From Rhodoferax sp. (GTDB taxonomy: Bacteria > Pseudomonadota > Gammaproteobacteria > Burkholderiales > Burkholderiaceae_C): 64,000 bases of DNA. This document shows positions 38,193 through 50,146 of this stretch, piece after piece; position 1 is the stretch's first letter, and each line of letters opens with the position of its first letter. The stretch covers positions 19,548 to 83,547 of the forward strand of contig NZ_JAQTWM010000002.1 in assembly GCF_028689305.1 (NCBI RefSeq), given 5' to 3'. The position numbers were made by a program, and so were the translations under genes. Under the pieces are notes generated by a model, which worked only from the letters and a program-made list of their open reading frames with translations, was not told the origin of the DNA and made no database searches.

Positions 38193-39368
38193 TCAGGTGT
38201 CAGCCTCATGGCTTTCAGGGAAATGGGTTGCCACTGAAGTTGGGTAACGGGTCATGACTGCATCCGCCAGAAGCTGACGCAGCACAACCAGGCCTTCACC
38301 GTCTTTGGCGCTCAAAAAAACCCGTGGTGTCGGTTTGCCATCAAGCTCGTAGCTATCTTGCATGACGGTTGGTCGACATTCTGCCGCGACAGCATCAAGT
38401 TTATTGAATACCAATACTTGTGGGATATCACCGGCACCAATTTCCTTGAGTACCCGCTGCACCTCGGCGATTTGGTTCAGGTGATTTTCACTGGAAAAAT
38501 CGACCACATGCAGCAGCAAGTCAGCGTCCACGGCCTCCTGTAGGGTGGCTTGAAATGCATCAATCAAGCCATGCGGCAGATCACGAATGAAGCCAACCGT
38601 GTCAGACAGGGAAATCAGGCGGCCGATATCACCCAAATAAAGTTGACGGGTGGTGGTGTCCAGTGTGGCGAACAATTGATCTGCTGCATAGGCCCGCGCT
38701 TTGACCAATGCGTTGAACAGGGTGGACTTGCCCGCGTTGGTATATCCCACTAGCGAGATGCTGAAAGCCTCTCGGCGGTCACGCTGGCGGCGCTGGGTGT
38801 TTCGCTGGCGCTTGACTTTGCTCAAGCGTTCTTTGATGCGCTTGATGTTGTCACCAATCATCCGGCGGTCAAGTTCAATCTGAGTTTCACCAGGACCACC
38901 ACGCATGCCGATGCCGCCGCTTTGCCGCTCCAGGTGCGACCAACGGCGCACCAGCCGGGTACTCAGGTATTGCAGCCGCGCCAGTTCAACTTGAAGCTTG
39001 CCCTCATGACTGCGGGCGCGCTGGGCAAAAATTTCAAGAATCAGCAAGGTGCGGTCATTGACCGGCAAGCCCAGATGACGTTCCAGGTTACGCTGTTGTG
39101 CCGGGCTGAGGCTTTGATCAAACAAAATTTCCTGCACACCCATCTGTTCCGCAAGCAACTTGATTTCGTCAGCTTTACCACTGCCAATGAACAAGGCAGC
39201 GTCAGGTGCCCGGCGCTTGCAAGTGACTCGCGCTACAGGTTTCAGCCCCGCCGTTTCAGCCAGCAAACCGAGCTCTTCGAGCTCGGCATCAAAGTGGGGA
39301 AGTCCAAAGTCAACCCCCACCAGCAAAGTGGGGGCTTTGTTCAATTCAGGCGGCGGCAGGCTGGTCAC
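38193..39368 (-). CDS. hflX: GTPase HflX
   Basis: HflX is a ribosome-binding GTPase that splits stalled 70S ribosomes, notably under heat stress. The 391-residue protein has the N-terminal ATP-binding-like domain ([18 protein letters not shown]), a glycine-rich loop ([19 protein letters not shown]), and the GTPase: G1 [10 protein letters not shown]3 [16 protein letters not shown]4 NKLDAV. It starts at GTG 39368, 23 bp inside the end of hfq. A later start is possible but would cut family sequence. It follows hfq as in E. coli. Confidence 0.94.
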   Translation of the reverse strand: MTSLPPPELNKAPTLLVGVDFGLPHFDAELEELGLLAETAGLKPVARVTCKRRAPDAALFIGSGKADEIKLLAEQMGVQEILFDQSLSPAQQRNLERHLGLPVNDRTLLILEIFAQRARSHEGKLQVELARLQYLSTRLVRRWSHLERQSGGIGMRGGPGETQIELDRRMIGDNIKRIKERLSKVKRQRNTQRRQRDRREAFSISLVGYTNAGKSTLFNALVKARAYAADQLFATLDTTTRQLYLGDIGRLISLSDTVGFIRDLPHGLIDAFQATLQEAVDADLLLHVVDFSSENHLNQIAEVQRVLKEIGAGDIPQVLVFNKLDAVAAECRPTVMQDSYELDGKPTPRVFLSAKDGEGLVVLRQLLADAVMTRYPTSVATHFPESHEADT

Positions 39369-39594
39369 CCTCTGTTGCGGAGAAATTCACGGCACGTCCC
39401 GGCACAATGGTCGAAATGGCATGTTTGTAAACCATCTGGGTGACGGTATTACGCAACAACACCACATACTGATCAAAGGACTCGATTTGGCCTTGAAGCT
39501 TGATCCCGTTAACGAGATAGATGGAGACAGGCACATGCTCTCGACGCAGTGTATTGAGAAATGGATCCTGTAAGAGTTGGCCTTTGTTACTCAC
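39346..39594 (-). CDS. hfq: RNA chaperone Hfq
   Basis: Hfq is a hexameric Sm-like protein that pairs small RNAs with mRNAs. The 82-residue protein has Sm1 ([20 protein letters not shown], then [20 protein letters not shown]) and Sm2 ([12 protein letters not shown]). The proximal-site YKHA is intact. The C-terminus is short. It starts at GTG 39594 behind GGAGAA. The 119-bp gap before it should hold the promoter, but I see no convincing boxes. Confidence 0.97.
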   Translation of the reverse strand: MSNKGQLLQDPFLNTLRREHVPVSIYLVNGIKLQGQIESFDQYVVLLRNTVTQMVYKHAISTIVPGRAVNFSATEGDQPAAA

Positions 39595-39713
39595 GATATT
39601 CTCCGTGTTCGGATAATTGACGAAGCGGCCACGATACCACAGACATGTGCCACATTAGCGCCAGATATTGCGAAACTCACAAACTATTTGTCGTCATGCC
39701 TGATCACCAGCGC

Positions 39714-41054
39714 CTATTCAGCCTTGTCGGCAAAAGGATTGGTCGAGGTTTTCATTTCAATCCGCAACGGCGTTCCCACCAAGTCAAATTCTTTGCGGAA
39801 GCGCCCTTCAAGATAACGTTTGTAAGCATCCGTGACGTGTTCCAGCGAATTGCCATGGATCACGATAACGGGTGGATTCATGCCACCTTGGTGAGCGTAA
39901 CGCAACTTAGGGCGGAACATGCCAGCGCGTTGAGGACTTTGGAATTGCACTGATTCCAGCAGCAGGCGTGTCAGCACTGGTGTTGACATTTTGCAGGTGG
40001 CGGCTTTGTAGGCCTGAGCAATCGACGTCCACAACGGCCCCAAACCTTGGCGCTTTTTGGCCGAAATCAAATGCAGATTGGCAAATTTGAGGAAAGCCAG
40101 ACGCGTTTCGATAGACCGTTTCACCAGTTCCCGTTGATATTCGTCGACGGCATCCCATTTGTTGACAGCAAGCACCACTGCCCTGCCGTTCTCAAGGATA
40201 TAGCCAGCGATATGAGCATCCTGATCGGTGACTCCCTGGGTGGCGTCAATCAGCAGCAAAACCACATGGGCTGATTCGATGGCTTGTAAGGTTTTAACGA
40301 CCGAGAATTTTTCAATCGCTTCAAAAACTTTGCCTTTGCGGCGCAAACCGGCCGTGTCGATCAACTCAAATTTCTGACCATTCCGCTCAAAAGGAACCGC
40401 AATGGCATCTCGGGTGGTTCCCGGCATGTCAAATGCCACCAATCGTTCTTCGCCGAGCCACACATTGATCAGGGTTGACTTCCCGACGTTTGGGCGACCC
40501 GCTACAGCCAGCTTGATGACGCCAGGCTCCGCCTGTTCGTTTTCCTCGTCTGCCTCTTGAAGGTTCAACGGTGCCAGGGCAAGATCAATCAGGGAACGGA
40601 TACCTTGGCCGTGAGCGGCTGAAACTGGATGGACTTCACCCAGCCCCAATTCGTAGAACTCCACCAACTGGACACCTTCACGCATGCCCTCGGCCTTGTT
40701 CGCGACCAAGAGGCAGGGTTTGCCCAATCGCCGCAGGTAATTCGCGATGTCATGGTCCTGGGCCGAAACACCACCACGCGCATCCACCACAAAAATAACC
40801 ACGTCCGCCTCGGCGACGGCCTGCCGGGTCTGCTTGGCCATTTCTTTGTAAATGCCGCTTGATGCATCAGGTTCGAAGCCTCCGGTGTCGATCACGATGA
40901 ATTCGTGACCGCCCTGCTTACCATTGCCGTAATGGCGATCACGGGTCAAGCCCGAAAAATCAGCCACGATGGCATCACGTGATTTGGTCAGCCGATTAAA
41001 CAGCGTTGATTTACCCACATTGGGGCGGCCCACCAGAGCCAATACGGGTTTCAT
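39714..41054 (-). CDS. der: Ribosome biogenesis GTPase Der
   Basis: Der (EngA) has two GTPase domains in tandem and works in 50S assembly. The 446-residue protein has [20 protein letters not shown] at the start and a second [20 protein letters not shown] near residue 187. Each has its own switch motif (DTGGFEP, then DTAGLRRKG) and NKxD (NKAEG, then NKWDAV). The C-terminal KH-like domain ends [15 protein letters not shown]. It follows bamB by 27 bp, the order seen across betaproteobacteria. Confidence 0.97.
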   Translation of the reverse strand: MKPVLALVGRPNVGKSTLFNRLTKSRDAIVADFSGLTRDRHYGNGKQGGHEFIVIDTGGFEPDASSGIYKEMAKQTRQAVAEADVVIFVVDARGGVSAQDHDIANYLRRLGKPCLLVANKAEGMREGVQLVEFYELGLGEVHPVSAAHGQGIRSLIDLALAPLNLQEADEENEQAEPGVIKLAVAGRPNVGKSTLINVWLGEERLVAFDMPGTTRDAIAVPFERNGQKFELIDTAGLRRKGKVFEAIEKFSVVKTLQAIESAHVVLLLIDATQGVTDQDAHIAGYILENGRAVVLAVNKWDAVDEYQRELVKRSIETRLAFLKFANLHLISAKKRQGLGPLWTSIAQAYKAATCKMSTPVLTRLLLESVQFQSPQRAGMFRPKLRYAHQGGMNPPVIVIHGNSLEHVTDAYKRYLEGRFRKEFDLVGTPLRIEMKTSTNPFADKAE

Positions 41055-41081
41055 GATGATTTGTCTGCCAATGGGGCGGGT

Positions 41082-42221
41082 TTATTCGGGCTGAAAGCCA
41101 AACACACCACCGTTACGGGTTATTGCAACCAAGGTTCCCCCGGCCAGCACCGGGGTGACTGAAATGGCTGACCCGTCGGTGCTGAGACGGGTCAGAGGCG
41201 AGCCGTCCGCCCGGGACAAAAAGTGAATCAAGCCGGTTTCATCACCCACAACAACCGAGCGCCCAAGTGCCAGTGGTGTACTCAACTGGCGATAACGCAG
41301 CCGATCTGAAGTCCACACGGATCCACCATCAGCAAGCCCCCAGGCGATCATGCGGCCATCCCCTTCGACACCATAAATCTGTTTGTCATCGCCATGCAGA
41401 CCCACCACGCCGGACGCTGCTTGCTTCCAGACAACACTGCCACGCGTTGTATTGACACACCCGATGGCAGCCTGAAACGCGCGGGCACAGATTACATGGC
41501 CATCACGGGTAACGCCTGCAACCAGATCCACCAAGCGCTCAATATCGTTGGTACCACGCGGAGTGGCAATCGGTGCATCCCATTGCACATTGCCGTTCAA
41601 AGGATTGAATCCCACCAACCGGCCAGCCAGTCCAACCACCAGGGTATTGTTGACTGCGATCATGACGCCTGCCTGGCGTAACACCAAGGCTTCGCCAGGT
41701 CGTTGATTGGACCAAAGTTTTTTACCTGAACGGGCGTCAAAAGCGCTGACCCCACGGTCGGCACCCAAAACAAAGACACGCTCCCCTGCAACCAGCGGTG
41801 CAGTAAAGACTTGACTGGTCAAACGTGTACGCCACAGCTCCCGCGCACCCTCCAAGGTCACCAGTTCGTTGTCACGTGTGACAACCGCCGCATATCGCCC
41901 ATCACTGCCAACACCTGCGGCAATACGCGCACCAATGTGAGTGCGCCACAAGGCTGCACCAGTAGCTGCATTCAGGGAAATGACGGCGCCATCCGAACCT
42001 GCCAACGTGATGCTATTGCCTGTAACAGGCACTGAAAGCGGAAAATCAATCACACCAATTTGACTAGTCCAAACAGACCGCACGCCCAAGAGAGCCGGGT
42101 TGGGTCCCAGGTCCGCCGGCTTGGGGACACTTGGTCCGCTGGCACAGGCTACCAATCCCCAAATAGCAAGCGCGCTCAAGCTGAGCTTACACCACCGATG
42201 AACACCAGCAATTGTCACCAT
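41082..42221 (-). CDS. bamB: Outer membrane assembly lipoprotein BamB
   Basis: BamB is a beta-propeller lipoprotein of the BAM complex that inserts outer-membrane proteins. The 379-residue protein has a signal peptide with lipobox (IWGLVAC). It then has PQQ-like propeller blades, for example LNAATGAALWRTHIGARIAA, FDARSGKKLWSNQRPGEALV and FNPLNGNVQWDAPIATPRG. It lies between yfgM and der, as in E. coli (yfgM-bamB-der). Confidence 0.94.
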   Translation of the reverse strand: MVTIAGVHRWCKLSLSALAIWGLVACASGPSVPKPADLGPNPALLGVRSVWTSQIGVIDFPLSVPVTGNSITLAGSDGAVISLNAATGAALWRTHIGARIAAGVGSDGRYAAVVTRDNELVTLEGARELWRTRLTSQVFTAPLVAGERVFVLGADRGVSAFDARSGKKLWSNQRPGEALVLRQAGVMIAVNNTLVVGLAGRLVGFNPLNGNVQWDAPIATPRGTNDIERLVDLVAGVTRDGHVICARAFQAAIGCVNTTRGSVVWKQAASGVVGLHGDDKQIYGVEGDGRMIAWGLADGGSVWTSDRLRYRQLSTPLALGRSVVVGDETGLIHFLSRADGSPLTRLSTDGSAISVTPVLAGGTLVAITRNGGVFGFQPE

Positions 42222-42224
42222 GTC

Positions 42225-42902
42225 TTACTTTCCACTCGCCGCCACAACTGGGGCATTCTGCTGCAGATCAATACCCAACGCATTGAGTTTGACTTCAACC
42301 AAACGCCGATATTCGGCACGCTGATCAAACAGGCGGTAGGCCTTCTGATATTCGACCGCAGCCTGAGCCTTGTTACCCTGCAACAGCAGAACATCACCTT
42401 TTCGATCAGCCACCAAAGCTTCAAATCCGGCTGGAAAGGTTCCAGACAGTTGGCTGATGGCACTGTTATAGTTCTTGGCGTCCAGCAGGATGCCTGCGAG
42501 CCTGAGTTTGGCGATCGCCTGATAGCCAGGATCCGTTGACTTTTCGGCCACCCAAGTCAATGCCGACTTGGCGGCATCCATCTTGCCTGCCGTCATATAT
42601 TGTTTGGCCACCAGCAGCCCGGATTGCTGTGCATAGGTCGTAGCGGCGAAACGCTCCTTCATATCAGCAAAAACACGGTCAATTTTTGTCGCGTCACCCG
42701 ATTGAATCGAACGCTCAACTTCATCAAACAACGCTGCGGCCTGGTTGGCCTGATTGCGCTGCCAATACTGATAAAAATTCCAGCTGGCAAAAGCGGCCAG
42801 AATGACAATCAGAGCCCACGTGATGGCGTTGCCATACTGCTTCCAGAAATGCTTGATTTGATCAAGCTGCTCTTGTTCTTCAAGATCCAAATGATTTGCC
42901 AT
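42225..42902 (-). CDS. YfgM-like inner-membrane TPR protein
   Basis: The 225-residue protein has one membrane segment (ITWALIVILAAFASWNFYQY) and a periplasmic tetratricopeptide region (about 45-215). It belongs to the YfgM/TPR_21 family. E. coli YfgM associates with PpiD and SecYEG and affects envelope stress. The start LDLEEQEQLDQIKHFWKQYG is conserved. It lies 3 bp before bamB and 12 bp after hisS, so all are probably one transcript. Confidence 0.9.
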   Translation of the reverse strand: MANHLDLEEQEQLDQIKHFWKQYGNAITWALIVILAAFASWNFYQYWQRNQANQAAALFDEVERSIQSGDATKIDRVFADMKERFAATTYAQQSGLLVAKQYMTAGKMDAAKSALTWVAEKSTDPGYQAIAKLRLAGILLDAKNYNSAISQLSGTFPAGFEALVADRKGDVLLLQGNKAQAAVEYQKAYRLFDQRAEYRRLVEVKLNALGIDLQQNAPVVAASGK

Positions 42903-42914
42903 GTCGTGATTCTG

Positions 42915-44228
42915 TTAAAGGGGAGATTGTAGGGTTGCGGCCCATGAGGCTAGACTTGCCAGCGGCTGTGTCACCTGTTGGGCTGCTGCGTCACGCAAGG
43001 GTTTGATTGTGACCCGCTGCGCCTTGATTTCATCAGCCCCGAAAATGAGGGCATAACGTGCACCACTGGTATCTGCCCGCTTGAATTGGCTTTTCATGCT
43101 ACCCATGCCATCGGGTGAGCTCGTGTGCATCTGAACACTGACGCCTGCAGTGCGCAAGGTATGCAAGACACCCATGATCAGGGGCATGGCAGTTGGGTCT
43201 GTGATGATGGCATAGGCATCAAGCCGGGGCTCCGTGCCGGTTAATCCCGAGGCTTTGGCCAGTTCCAGTACTCGGTCAACACCCAGCGCCCAGCCTACCG
43301 CGGGTGTGGATTTCCCCCCCAGTTGCTCGAACAGGTAATCATATCGACCTCCGGCACAGACTGTGCCTTGTGACCCAAGACGGTCTGTGACGAATTCAAA
43401 AACCGTGAGGTTGTAATAATCCATGCCGCGTACCAGCCGAGGATTGACCGTGTAGGCCACGCCATTGGTTTCCAGAATGGATTTCAAGGTATTGAAGTGA
43501 GCCAGCGAAGCTTCTCCCAGGAAATCGAGCAACTTGGGAGCGGCATTGACAATCGATTGCATGTGTGGATTTTTGGTATCCAGAATGCGTAACGGATTGC
43601 TGTAGAGGCGACGGCGTGCATCTTCATCCAGTGCATCACTGTGTTGTTCAAAATGAGCAATCAGCGCTTGCCGGTGGGCCAGACGCTCCTGTGGCTGCCC
43701 AAGGCTGTTGAGTTCCAGACGAACATCACGCAGGCCAATTTCAGCCCACAATGCAGATGCCATCAAGATCAATTCAGCATCCACCTCGGCACCGGGAAAC
43801 CCAAGGGCTTCTGCACCAATCTGGTCAAACTGACGGTAACGTCCTTTCTGTGGGCGCTCATGCCGAAACATCGGCCCCATGTAGTACAGCCGCTTGCCAC
43901 CGTCATACAGCAGACTGTGTTCGAGGGCAGCACGGACCACCCCAGCAGTTGCCTCAGGGCGAAGAGTGAGTGAGTCGCCGTTAAGTCGATCCTCAAAACA
44001 ATACATTTCCTTCTCGACAATATCCGTCACCTGCCCCAAACCACGAACAAACAGAGGTGTTCGTTCAACAATGGGAGTGCGGATGTTCCGATAAGCAAAA
44101 CGGGCCATCAACTGGCGTACCTTGGCTTCGAACCATTCAACAAGAGCGGAGTCCGGCGGCAACAGGTCATTCATGCCTTTGACGCCAGTCAGTTTGCCAG
44201 CTTGGGGCAGGATTACTTTTTCATTCAT
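42915..44228 (-). CDS. hisS: Histidine--tRNA ligase
   Basis: HisS charges tRNA-His. The 437-residue class II synthetase has motif 1 ([18 protein letters not shown]), motif 2 ([20 protein letters not shown]), the histidine-A loop ([16 protein letters not shown]) and motif 3 ([12 protein letters not shown]). The C-terminal anticodon-binding domain follows ([20 protein letters not shown]). It stands between ispG and yfgM in the usual order. Confidence 0.97.
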   Translation of the reverse strand: MNEKVILPQAGKLTGVKGMNDLLPPDSALVEWFEAKVRQLMARFAYRNIRTPIVERTPLFVRGLGQVTDIVEKEMYCFEDRLNGDSLTLRPEATAGVVRAALEHSLLYDGGKRLYYMGPMFRHERPQKGRYRQFDQIGAEALGFPGAEVDAELILMASALWAEIGLRDVRLELNSLGQPQERLAHRQALIAHFEQHSDALDEDARRRLYSNPLRILDTKNPHMQSIVNAAPKLLDFLGEASLAHFNTLKSILETNGVAYTVNPRLVRGMDYYNLTVFEFVTDRLGSQGTVCAGGRYDYLFEQLGGKSTPAVGWALGVDRVLELAKASGLTGTEPRLDAYAIITDPTAMPLIMGVLHTLRTAGVSVQMHTSSPDGMGSMKSQFKRADTSGARYALIFGADEIKAQRVTIKPLRDAAAQQVTQPLASLASWAATLQSPL

Positions 44229-44239
44229 GGATTTGTGTA

Positions 44240-45511
44240 TTAGGCTTTGGTGGCGCCAAGTCCGCCAAAACGTTTCTCAACATAGTTTTCAACAATGACC
44301 TGAAACTCCTGCGCGATGGCATCACCACGCAGAGTCATGCGTTTCTCGCCATCAATAAAGACCGGGGCTGCAGGTGCTTCACCGGTTCCAGGAAGACTGA
44401 TTCCGATATCTGCGTGCTTGCTTTCCCCAGGTCCGTTGACGATGCAACCCATCACGGCTACTTTCATTTTTTCTACACCAGGATATTTGTTGCGCCATAC
44501 CGGCATCTGGGCCCGCAAAAAAGCCTCAATCTGCTGGGTGAGTTCTTGGAACGTGGTACTGGTGGTGCGCCCACAACCCGGACAGGCAGTCACACTGGGA
44601 ACAAATGAACGCAATTCGAGTGCCTGAAGTATCTCAGCGGCAATGACCACCTCCTGGGTACGTGACTCTCCTGGCTGTGGCGTCAAGGAAACACGGATGG
44701 TGTCACCTATCCCTTCCTGCAACAACACGGATAAGGCGGCAGCAGATGCAACAGCACCTTTGACCCCCATACCTGCTTCAGTCAACCCCAGATGCAGGGC
44801 ATAGTCGCACCGCCGAGAGAGTTCTCGATACACGGAAATCAGGTCCTGAACTCCGCTGACTTTGCAGGACAAAATGATCTGATCCGGATTCATGCCCAGT
44901 TCAACAGCCTGTTGAGCAGACTGGATAGCGGAGGAGATCAAGGCCTCATACATGACGGGTTTGGCATCCCAGGGTACTGCCCGACGGCTGTTTTGATCCA
45001 TCAGATCGGCCAACAACTCCTGGTCAAGGCTGCCCCAGTTGACACCAATACGTACTGGCTTGTTCCAGCGTATAGCCGCTTCGATCATCAAGCCGAATTG
45101 CCGGTCACGTTTATCACCCTTGCCCACATTGCCTGGGTTGATCCGGTACTTGGAGAGAGTTTGCGCACATTCTGGATAATCTGTCAGCAAACGATGCCCG
45201 TTGTAGTGAAAATCACCGATCAGCGGAACATCGACACCCATACGATCAAGTTGGGCTCGAATATGGGGAACAGCTTGCGCAGCCTCCGGCGTATTGACCG
45301 TCAGACGCACCATCTCCGAGCCTGCTAAAGCCAGCGCTTTGATCTGGATAGCAGTACCAATGACATCCACCGTGTCCGTATTCGTCATCGATTGCACGCG
45401 TACGGGGGCATTGCCCCCTACCGTGACAAGACGACTTCCCCAGGCCACGGTTGCCTGGCGAGTCTTTCGGGACATCGCACTCGCGGATGCCACCGGCGTT
45501 GATCTCTCCAT
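44240..45511 (-). CDS. ispG: 4-hydroxy-3-methylbut-2-en-1-yl diphosphate synthase (IspG)
   Basis: IspG performs the seventh step of the MEP isoprenoid pathway with a 4Fe-4S cluster. The 423-residue protein has a TIM-barrel N-domain ([11 protein letters not shown]) and a C-domain with cluster ligands in [10 protein letters not shown] and [16 protein letters not shown] loop of about 40 residues after the CxxC motif is typical. ATG 45511 shares a base with the rodZ stop. The next gene is hisS. Confidence 0.96.
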   Translation of the reverse strand: MERSTPVASASAMSRKTRQATVAWGSRLVTVGGNAPVRVQSMTNTDTVDVIGTAIQIKALALAGSEMVRLTVNTPEAAQAVPHIRAQLDRMGVDVPLIGDFHYNGHRLLTDYPECAQTLSKYRINPGNVGKGDKRDRQFGLMIEAAIRWNKPVRIGVNWGSLDQELLADLMDQNSRRAVPWDAKPVMYEALISSAIQSAQQAVELGMNPDQIILSCKVSGVQDLISVYRELSRRCDYALHLGLTEAGMGVKGAVASAAALSVLLQEGIGDTIRVSLTPQPGESRTQEVVIAAEILQALELRSFVPSVTACPGCGRTTSTTFQELTQQIEAFLRAQMPVWRNKYPGVEKMKVAVMGCIVNGPGESKHADIGISLPGTGEAPAAPVFIDGEKRMTLRGDAIAQEFQVIVENYVEKRFGGLGATKA

Positions 45512-46455
45512 TACTTCACCTCAAATCGGGCCACGTTGTCCTTGGTCACAGCGGTCAGTTCCATTGGCTTTCCCCGCACGGTGACTGAAATCAGGTCGGC
45601 CCGCCCCAGTACCACAGTCAATGGCAGCGGACCGGACACCTGCAAAACATCGCCGTCTGCGGTGGTTTTCCGCAACAGGGTCGCACCCCTGGCATCGGTG
45701 ACCTCCACCCATGAAGCGCCGCGAGCCTGCAAGGAAAGCACCTGCAGTTCCTGCTGGGGGAGCGCCATGGCGGTACTTGATGCAGAAACAGGAGCAACCG
45801 TTGGCATGGCACTGGTCTGATTGGCTGCGGCAATGTTCACCACAGGGACGGTCGATGGGAGCGAAGCGGACGAAGGTTCAGCCATCGACGAAGCTGCAAC
45901 AGCCGACACAGGGGTATTCTGTGATGATGAGCTCATCGGCATGTTCAGTCCCCCTGTATCGGGCTCATGAATGACCAACTTGGCATTGTCCGTTGTCATC
46001 TTGGATGGCCAGAATAATAAAACGCCAATGGCCAGCAGGAAAAACAGGACGCCCAAGCCCACTGGACTTTTCAGTTGCGTCAACAGGGCATGATGCGCCC
46101 CCCCACCTGCTGGTGTAAACGTTGTATTCAAACCAGCTTCGTCGGTCTTGATTTGTGGAGCTTGCAATTGTGGCAAGGCTGCCATGACCGGGGCTGGATC
46201 GAGCTTCAACGTTCGACAAACGCTCAATGCCAGCGCTCGCACAAACACAAGGTCAGGCAGCAGTTCCAAGCGGTCAGCTTCCAGGGCCTCCAGCTTTTTG
46301 ACAGACACTTTCAGGGCAACCGCCAAGGCTGCGATATGTAAACCTTGCGCCTCTCGTGCCTCACGCAACATGGCACCAGGGAGTGCCCGCATGGTTACAC
46401 CAGATCCAGATGCTGCCGTACCCGTTTCAGCGCTCTCCTGGGTTGGCTCAATCAT
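45511..46455 (-). CDS. rodZ: RodZ-like HTH membrane protein
   Basis: RodZ links the MreB cytoskeleton to the elongation machinery and so keeps rod shape. The 314-residue protein has an N-terminal Xre-type HTH ([20 protein letters not shown]), one membrane segment ([18 protein letters not shown]), a Ser/Thr/Pro/Ala linker and a C-terminal DUF4115 beta-domain ([20 protein letters not shown]). ATG 46455 is used; an upstream TTG adds one residue. It overlaps pilW by 8 bp and ispG by one. Confidence 0.92.
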   Translation of the reverse strand: MIEPTQESAETGTAASGSGVTMRALPGAMLREAREAQGLHIAALAVALKVSVKKLEALEADRLELLPDLVFVRALALSVCRTLKLDPAPVMAALPQLQAPQIKTDEAGLNTTFTPAGGGAHHALLTQLKSPVGLGVLFFLLAIGVLLFWPSKMTTDNAKLVIHEPDTGGLNMPMSSSSQNTPVSAVAASSMAEPSSASLPSTVPVVNIAAANQTSAMPTVAPVSASSTAMALPQQELQVLSLQARGASWVEVTDARGATLLRKTTADGDVLQVSGPLPLTVVLGRADLISVTVRGKPMELTAVTKDNVARFEVK

Positions 46456-47284
46456 CAAATGCTCCGCGTTGATACGATGTCGCTTCCGGTGATTGGGGGA
46501 AACGTTTGACCAATTGGGTAGCCAGTTGTGTCATGGCCTCCAGATCTGCCAAACGACGCTCAATTTTGATGCCCAACCAAAGTGTTTCTGCATTGGCCAG
46601 CTCGGTGTTATTCAGCCGGCGGATGTAAAACCGTGCACGGGTGTAGTCTTTTTTCTGATAAAGCACTGTGGCCAGATTAAAGCCAGTGACCGGATTGGCC
46701 GCATCATATTCATAAGACTTGATCAGGCTTGCCTCAGCTTCCAGCAAGGAACCGGCTTTCATCTGACATAAACCTTGTGCCATATAGGTTTTGGCACGCT
46801 CGCCATAAAGCGGATTTGCCAGAGCTTGCGTGAAAAAATTCACGGCTTGCGGATATTGACCATTCTGGCATTTCAACCAACCCAGATTGTGCAAGACATT
46901 ACTGTCCCGTGGCCTGATCGACAAAGCTTTGTTGAAGCTGTCCTCCGCCACGGCGTAATCGTTCAAGCGCATGTATATCAATCCACGCAAACTGAAAGCA
47001 TCAGAGTACGTCGGATCTGCCGCAATTGCCTGCTTGATTTCATCCAAGGCAATCGTGGTTTTTCCCTGTTCAAAATAACCCAGTGCCAACTCTACCCGGA
47101 TGCGCGCACGTTTGCGTTCGGCCGATTCATCCGAATCAGTCAATATCTCACCTCGTCCATTGTCCGCACCCGGCACACCCAGTTGATTGGCACAGCCACC
47201 CAAATGCCAACAGACCATCAACATCATGGCCGTAAAAACAAAGCCCGGATGCAGCATCATCTTGATCGCGGGATTGGCAATCAT
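46448..47284 (-). CDS. pilW: Type IV pilus assembly lipoprotein PilW/PilF
   Basis: PilF/PilW is the outer-membrane lipoprotein that helps the PilQ secretin multimerise. The 278-residue protein has a lipobox (CWHLGGC) and five to six TPR motifs (SDAFSLRGLIYMRLNDYAVA, DSNVLHNLGWLKCQNGQYPQ). ATG 47284 lies 5 bp after the rlmN stop; longer frames overlap rlmN and are less likely. The rlmN-pilF-rodZ-ispG order matches Pseudomonas. Confidence 0.92.
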   Translation of the reverse strand: MIANPAIKMMLHPGFVFTAMMLMVCWHLGGCANQLGVPGADNGRGEILTDSDESAERKRARIRVELALGYFEQGKTTIALDEIKQAIAADPTYSDAFSLRGLIYMRLNDYAVAEDSFNKALSIRPRDSNVLHNLGWLKCQNGQYPQAVNFFTQALANPLYGERAKTYMAQGLCQMKAGSLLEAEASLIKSYEYDAANPVTGFNLATVLYQKKDYTRARFYIRRLNNTELANAETLWLGIKIERRLADLEAMTQLATQLVKRFPQSPEATSYQRGAFDD

Positions 47285-47288
47285 GGTC

Positions 47289-48434
47289 TTAAATTTTCGT
47301 AACATTCTCGACGTGCCTGTCAACAGGCTTGATGGCAATGGTACGTTGACGTGCCATCCGCTCGCCAACTTTGGTGCGGTCTTTGACATCGCCGGCTAAT
47401 TGTCCACACGCGGCATCGATGTCGTCACCGCGTGTTTTGCGAATTGTGGTGGTAATACCAGCACCATTCAGTATCTGGGCGAACTCTAAAACCCGTTTCT
47501 GTGGTGAACGCAGTAAACCCGAAGCTGGGAAAGGGTTGAAAGGGATCAAATTAAATTTGCACCAAGGAGCGGATGAGTATTTCTGAACCATCTGAACAAT
47601 TTCATGCGCATGTTCTGCCTGGTCATTTACCCCATCAAGCATGCAATATTCAAATGTCAGGAAGTCTCTCGGCGCATGGGTCAAATAGCGCCTGCAGGCT
47701 GGCAACAATTCCTCCAAGGGGTATTTGATATTGAGTGGCACCAAGTGATCTCGCAGGGCATTATTCGGGGCATGTAAGGAAACAGCCAGTGCAACGGGAC
47801 AGTCCTGTCCGAGCATGTCCATCTTGGGGATCACGCCGGAGGTGGATACCGTCACCCGTCGTCTCGATAAACCATAGCCATGATCATCAAGCATGATCCG
47901 CAGGGCCGGGATCAGCGCTGCATAGTTCTGCAGCGGCTCCCCCATTCCCATCATCACAACGTTGGAAATAATTCTTTCGTCACGTTGAAGATGCCGGCGC
48001 AAAAAATGCTCAGCAAACCACAATTGCGCAACGATCTCTCCAGTAGTCAGATTGCGGCTAAATCCCTGATGACCGGTTGAGCAAAACCGGCAACCCATGG
48101 CACATCCTGCTTGCGAAGAAACACATAGAGTGCCACGATCGTCCTCGGGTATGAAAACCGTTTCAACGGCATTGCCTCCACCCACATCAAACAGCCATTT
48201 GATGGTGCCGTCTGCAGAGATGTGCTGTGAGACGACGTCGAGCGCCTTGACATATGCCACACCCTTGAGCTTCTCGCGCAAGGATTTGGCCAAATCACTC
48301 ATATCGTCAAAGTGAGCACAGCCTCTCTGATGAATCCAACGAAACAACTGCACGGCTCGAAAGCGTTTTTCGCCAAGCCGCTCACAAAAAGCGGCCAAAC
48401 TCTCGAGGTCATAGTCGAGCAGATTGACCGTCAT
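47289..48434 (-). CDS. rlmN: Dual-specificity RNA methyltransferase RlmN
   Basis: RlmN methylates C2 of A2503 in 23S rRNA and A37 in some tRNAs. The 381-residue radical-SAM enzyme has the cluster motif [14 protein letters not shown]-binding GMGEPLQNY, and the C-terminal catalytic Cys region ([13 protein letters not shown]). The N-terminal helical domain is present. It lies 8 bp after ndk. Confidence 0.96.
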   Translation of the reverse strand: MTVNLLDYDLESLAAFCERLGEKRFRAVQLFRWIHQRGCAHFDDMSDLAKSLREKLKGVAYVKALDVVSQHISADGTIKWLFDVGGGNAVETVFIPEDDRGTLCVSSQAGCAMGCRFCSTGHQGFSRNLTTGEIVAQLWFAEHFLRRHLQRDERIISNVVMMGMGEPLQNYAALIPALRIMLDDHGYGLSRRRVTVSTSGVIPKMDMLGQDCPVALAVSLHAPNNALRDHLVPLNIKYPLEELLPACRRYLTHAPRDFLTFEYCMLDGVNDQAEHAHEIVQMVQKYSSAPWCKFNLIPFNPFPASGLLRSPQKRVLEFAQILNGAGITTTIRKTRGDDIDAACGQLAGDVKDRTKVGERMARQRTIAIKPVDRHVENVTKI

Positions 48435-48442
48435 GATAGTGA

Positions 48443-48868
48443 TCAGCGTGAATAAACGTTCATACCCGGGAAGAAGAAGCTCACTTCAACAGCAGCTGTT
48501 TCAGCGGCATCCGATCCGTGTACGGCGTTGGCGTCGATGCTGTCGGCAAAATCTGCACGAATGGTGCCAGGAGCCGCCTTCTTGGGATCAGTAGCCCCCA
48601 TCAGATCGCGATTTTTCTGGATGGCGTTCTCACCTTCGAGAGCCTGAATCATGACCGGACCAGAAACCATGAAGTCCACCAGATCCTTGAAAAAAGGACG
48701 CGCTTTGTGCACAGCATAAAAAGCCTCCGCCTCTCCGCGGGAAAGATGGGCCATTTTTGCGGCCACAATCTTGAGGCCAGCGGCTTCAAAACGGGCATAG
48801 ATCTGACCAATGACGTTCTTGGCAACAGCGTCGGGTTTGATGATAGAGAGAGTACGTTCGATAGCCAT
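48443..48868 (-). CDS. ndk: Nucleoside diphosphate kinase
   Basis: Ndk transfers phosphate between nucleoside di- and triphosphates. The 141-residue protein starts [20 protein letters not shown] and has the phospho-His in [12 protein letters not shown]. It is a full-length bacterial Ndk. It is probably first in the ndk-rlmN-pilW-rodZ run; the 135-bp gap upstream is AT-rich but shows no clear promoter. Confidence 0.97.
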   Translation of the reverse strand: MAIERTLSIIKPDAVAKNVIGQIYARFEAAGLKIVAAKMAHLSRGEAEAFYAVHKARPFFKDLVDFMVSGPVMIQALEGENAIQKNRDLMGATDPKKAAPGTIRADFADSIDANAVHGSDAAETAAVEVSFFFPGMNVYSR

Positions 48869-49003
48869 AAGTTTTCCTAGTCGATGAAAAAAATCTTGAC
48901 AATTCAGTCAAAGCTCTTGATGTTAACCTGAACCAGATGGTTGTTGAGCCACTTGGGCCGAATTCACCTGAATGACAAGTCCAGCTACCCTGAGAAGGAA
49001 GGA

Positions 49004-50146
49004 TCACCTGCTGCGACCACCTGCCCGGCGCGCGGCACCACTGACCCGCTTTTTGCCAGCTTCCTGGCGCTGTCTTGAAAAACTGTCGGCACCAATGTAG
49101 CCCATTGAGGTCTTCATCGGATCAGGCTGACTTGCCGCAGCCGATCCCGGTCGTGCCGGCCGCTGGTTGCGTCGTCCGGCCTGGTTTTTTCCTCCTGGTG
49201 ATGAGCCGGGTACGCGCGCCCTGCCCGGCATGCCATCTGCCGCTGATCGTTCAGCCCGGTCATTCTGAACCTGAGCATGTGCAGCCCGAGTCAGCAATCG
49301 AATATCTGCCTCATCCAGCTCCACCCAGGCACCACGCCTGAGGCCACGCGGTAGCACCATGGAGCCATATCGAATGCGAATCAACCGGCTGACGGCATGC
49401 CCCACAGACTCCAGCATCCGACGCACTTCGCGATTGCGCCCTTCGGAGATGGTCACCCGATACCAGCAGTTTGACCCTTCCCCACCGCCGTCCTCAATGG
49501 ACCCAAATTGCGCCTTGCCATCGTCCAGCTGGACACCATCGAGCAACTTCTGCTTCTCGTCCTGGCTGAGTGCGCCCAGCACGCGCACGGCATACTCCCG
49601 CTCGAGGCCAAAGCGGGGGTGCATCAGGTTGTTGGCCAGCTCCCCTGAGCTGGTAAACAGCAGCAGTCCCTCTGTATTCAAATCCAGACGTCCAACCGAT
49701 TGCCATTTTCCCTGGAACAATTTGGGTAACTTGCGAAAAACAGTTGGCCGGTTCTGCGGATCATCGTGACTGACCACTTCGCCCGCAGGCTTGTGGTAGG
49801 CAATCACTCTGGCTGGGGGGGGCGCAATCCTGAAACGGATGGGTTTGCCATTGACCTTGACGTGATCACCAAATTGAACTCGCTGCCCAATATGTGCAGG
49901 CTCGTTATTGACAGTGATGCGGCCCTCAAGAATGAGTTGCTCCATTTCAAGACGAGATCCCATACCCGCCTGGGCCAGCACTTTATGCAGCTTGGGGGAC
50001 TCAGGCTGAGGTGGCAGAACCCGTTTCAGGGAAACCGTTTCCGGCTTGTTTTCCTCGGCATCAAACCGACCAGAAACAACATCTTCGAAACGGATGGCAT
50101 CGGAAATGACTTCGGTGGCAGACGACTCAGCAGGTGGTTTTGTCAT
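49004..50146 (-). CDS. rluB: 23S rRNA pseudouridine(2605) synthase RluB
   Basis: The 380-residue protein has an N-terminal S4 RNA-binding domain ([20 protein letters not shown]), the RsuA-family catalytic motif [14 protein letters not shown] with nucleophile Asp, and [21 protein letters not shown] basic low-complexity C-terminal tail follows the catalytic domain. RluB modifies U2605 of 23S rRNA. The N-terminus carries about 50 extra residues. ATG 50146 overlaps the scpB stop, a common scpB-rluB coupling. Confidence 0.93.
   Translation of the reverse strand: MTKPPAESSATEVISDAIRFEDVVSGRFDAEENKPETVSLKRVLPPQPESPKLHKVLAQAGMGSRLEMEQLILEGRITVNNEPAHIGQRVQFGDHVKVNGKPIRFRIAPPPARVIAYHKPAGEVVSHDDPQNRPTVFRKLPKLFQGKWQSVGRLDLNTEGLLLFTSSGELANNLMHPRFGLEREYAVRVLGALSQDEKQKLLDGVQLDDGKAQFGSIEDGGGEGSNCWYRVTISEGRNREVRRMLESVGHAVSRLIRIRYGSMVLPRGLRRGAWVELDEADIRLLTRAAHAQVQNDRAERSAADGMPGRARVPGSSPGGKNQAGRRNQRPARPGSAAASQPDPMKTSMGYIGADSFSRQRQEAGKKRVSGAARRAGGRSR

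Noticed and set aside
38347..38372. TAGCTATC sequence in hflX resembling a repeat end
   Set aside because: No core follows and the encoded residues fit the HflX family; short chance match.
48786..49007. Minus-strand frame across the ndk upstream gap
   Set aside because: Overlaps ndk out of frame and has no family resemblance.
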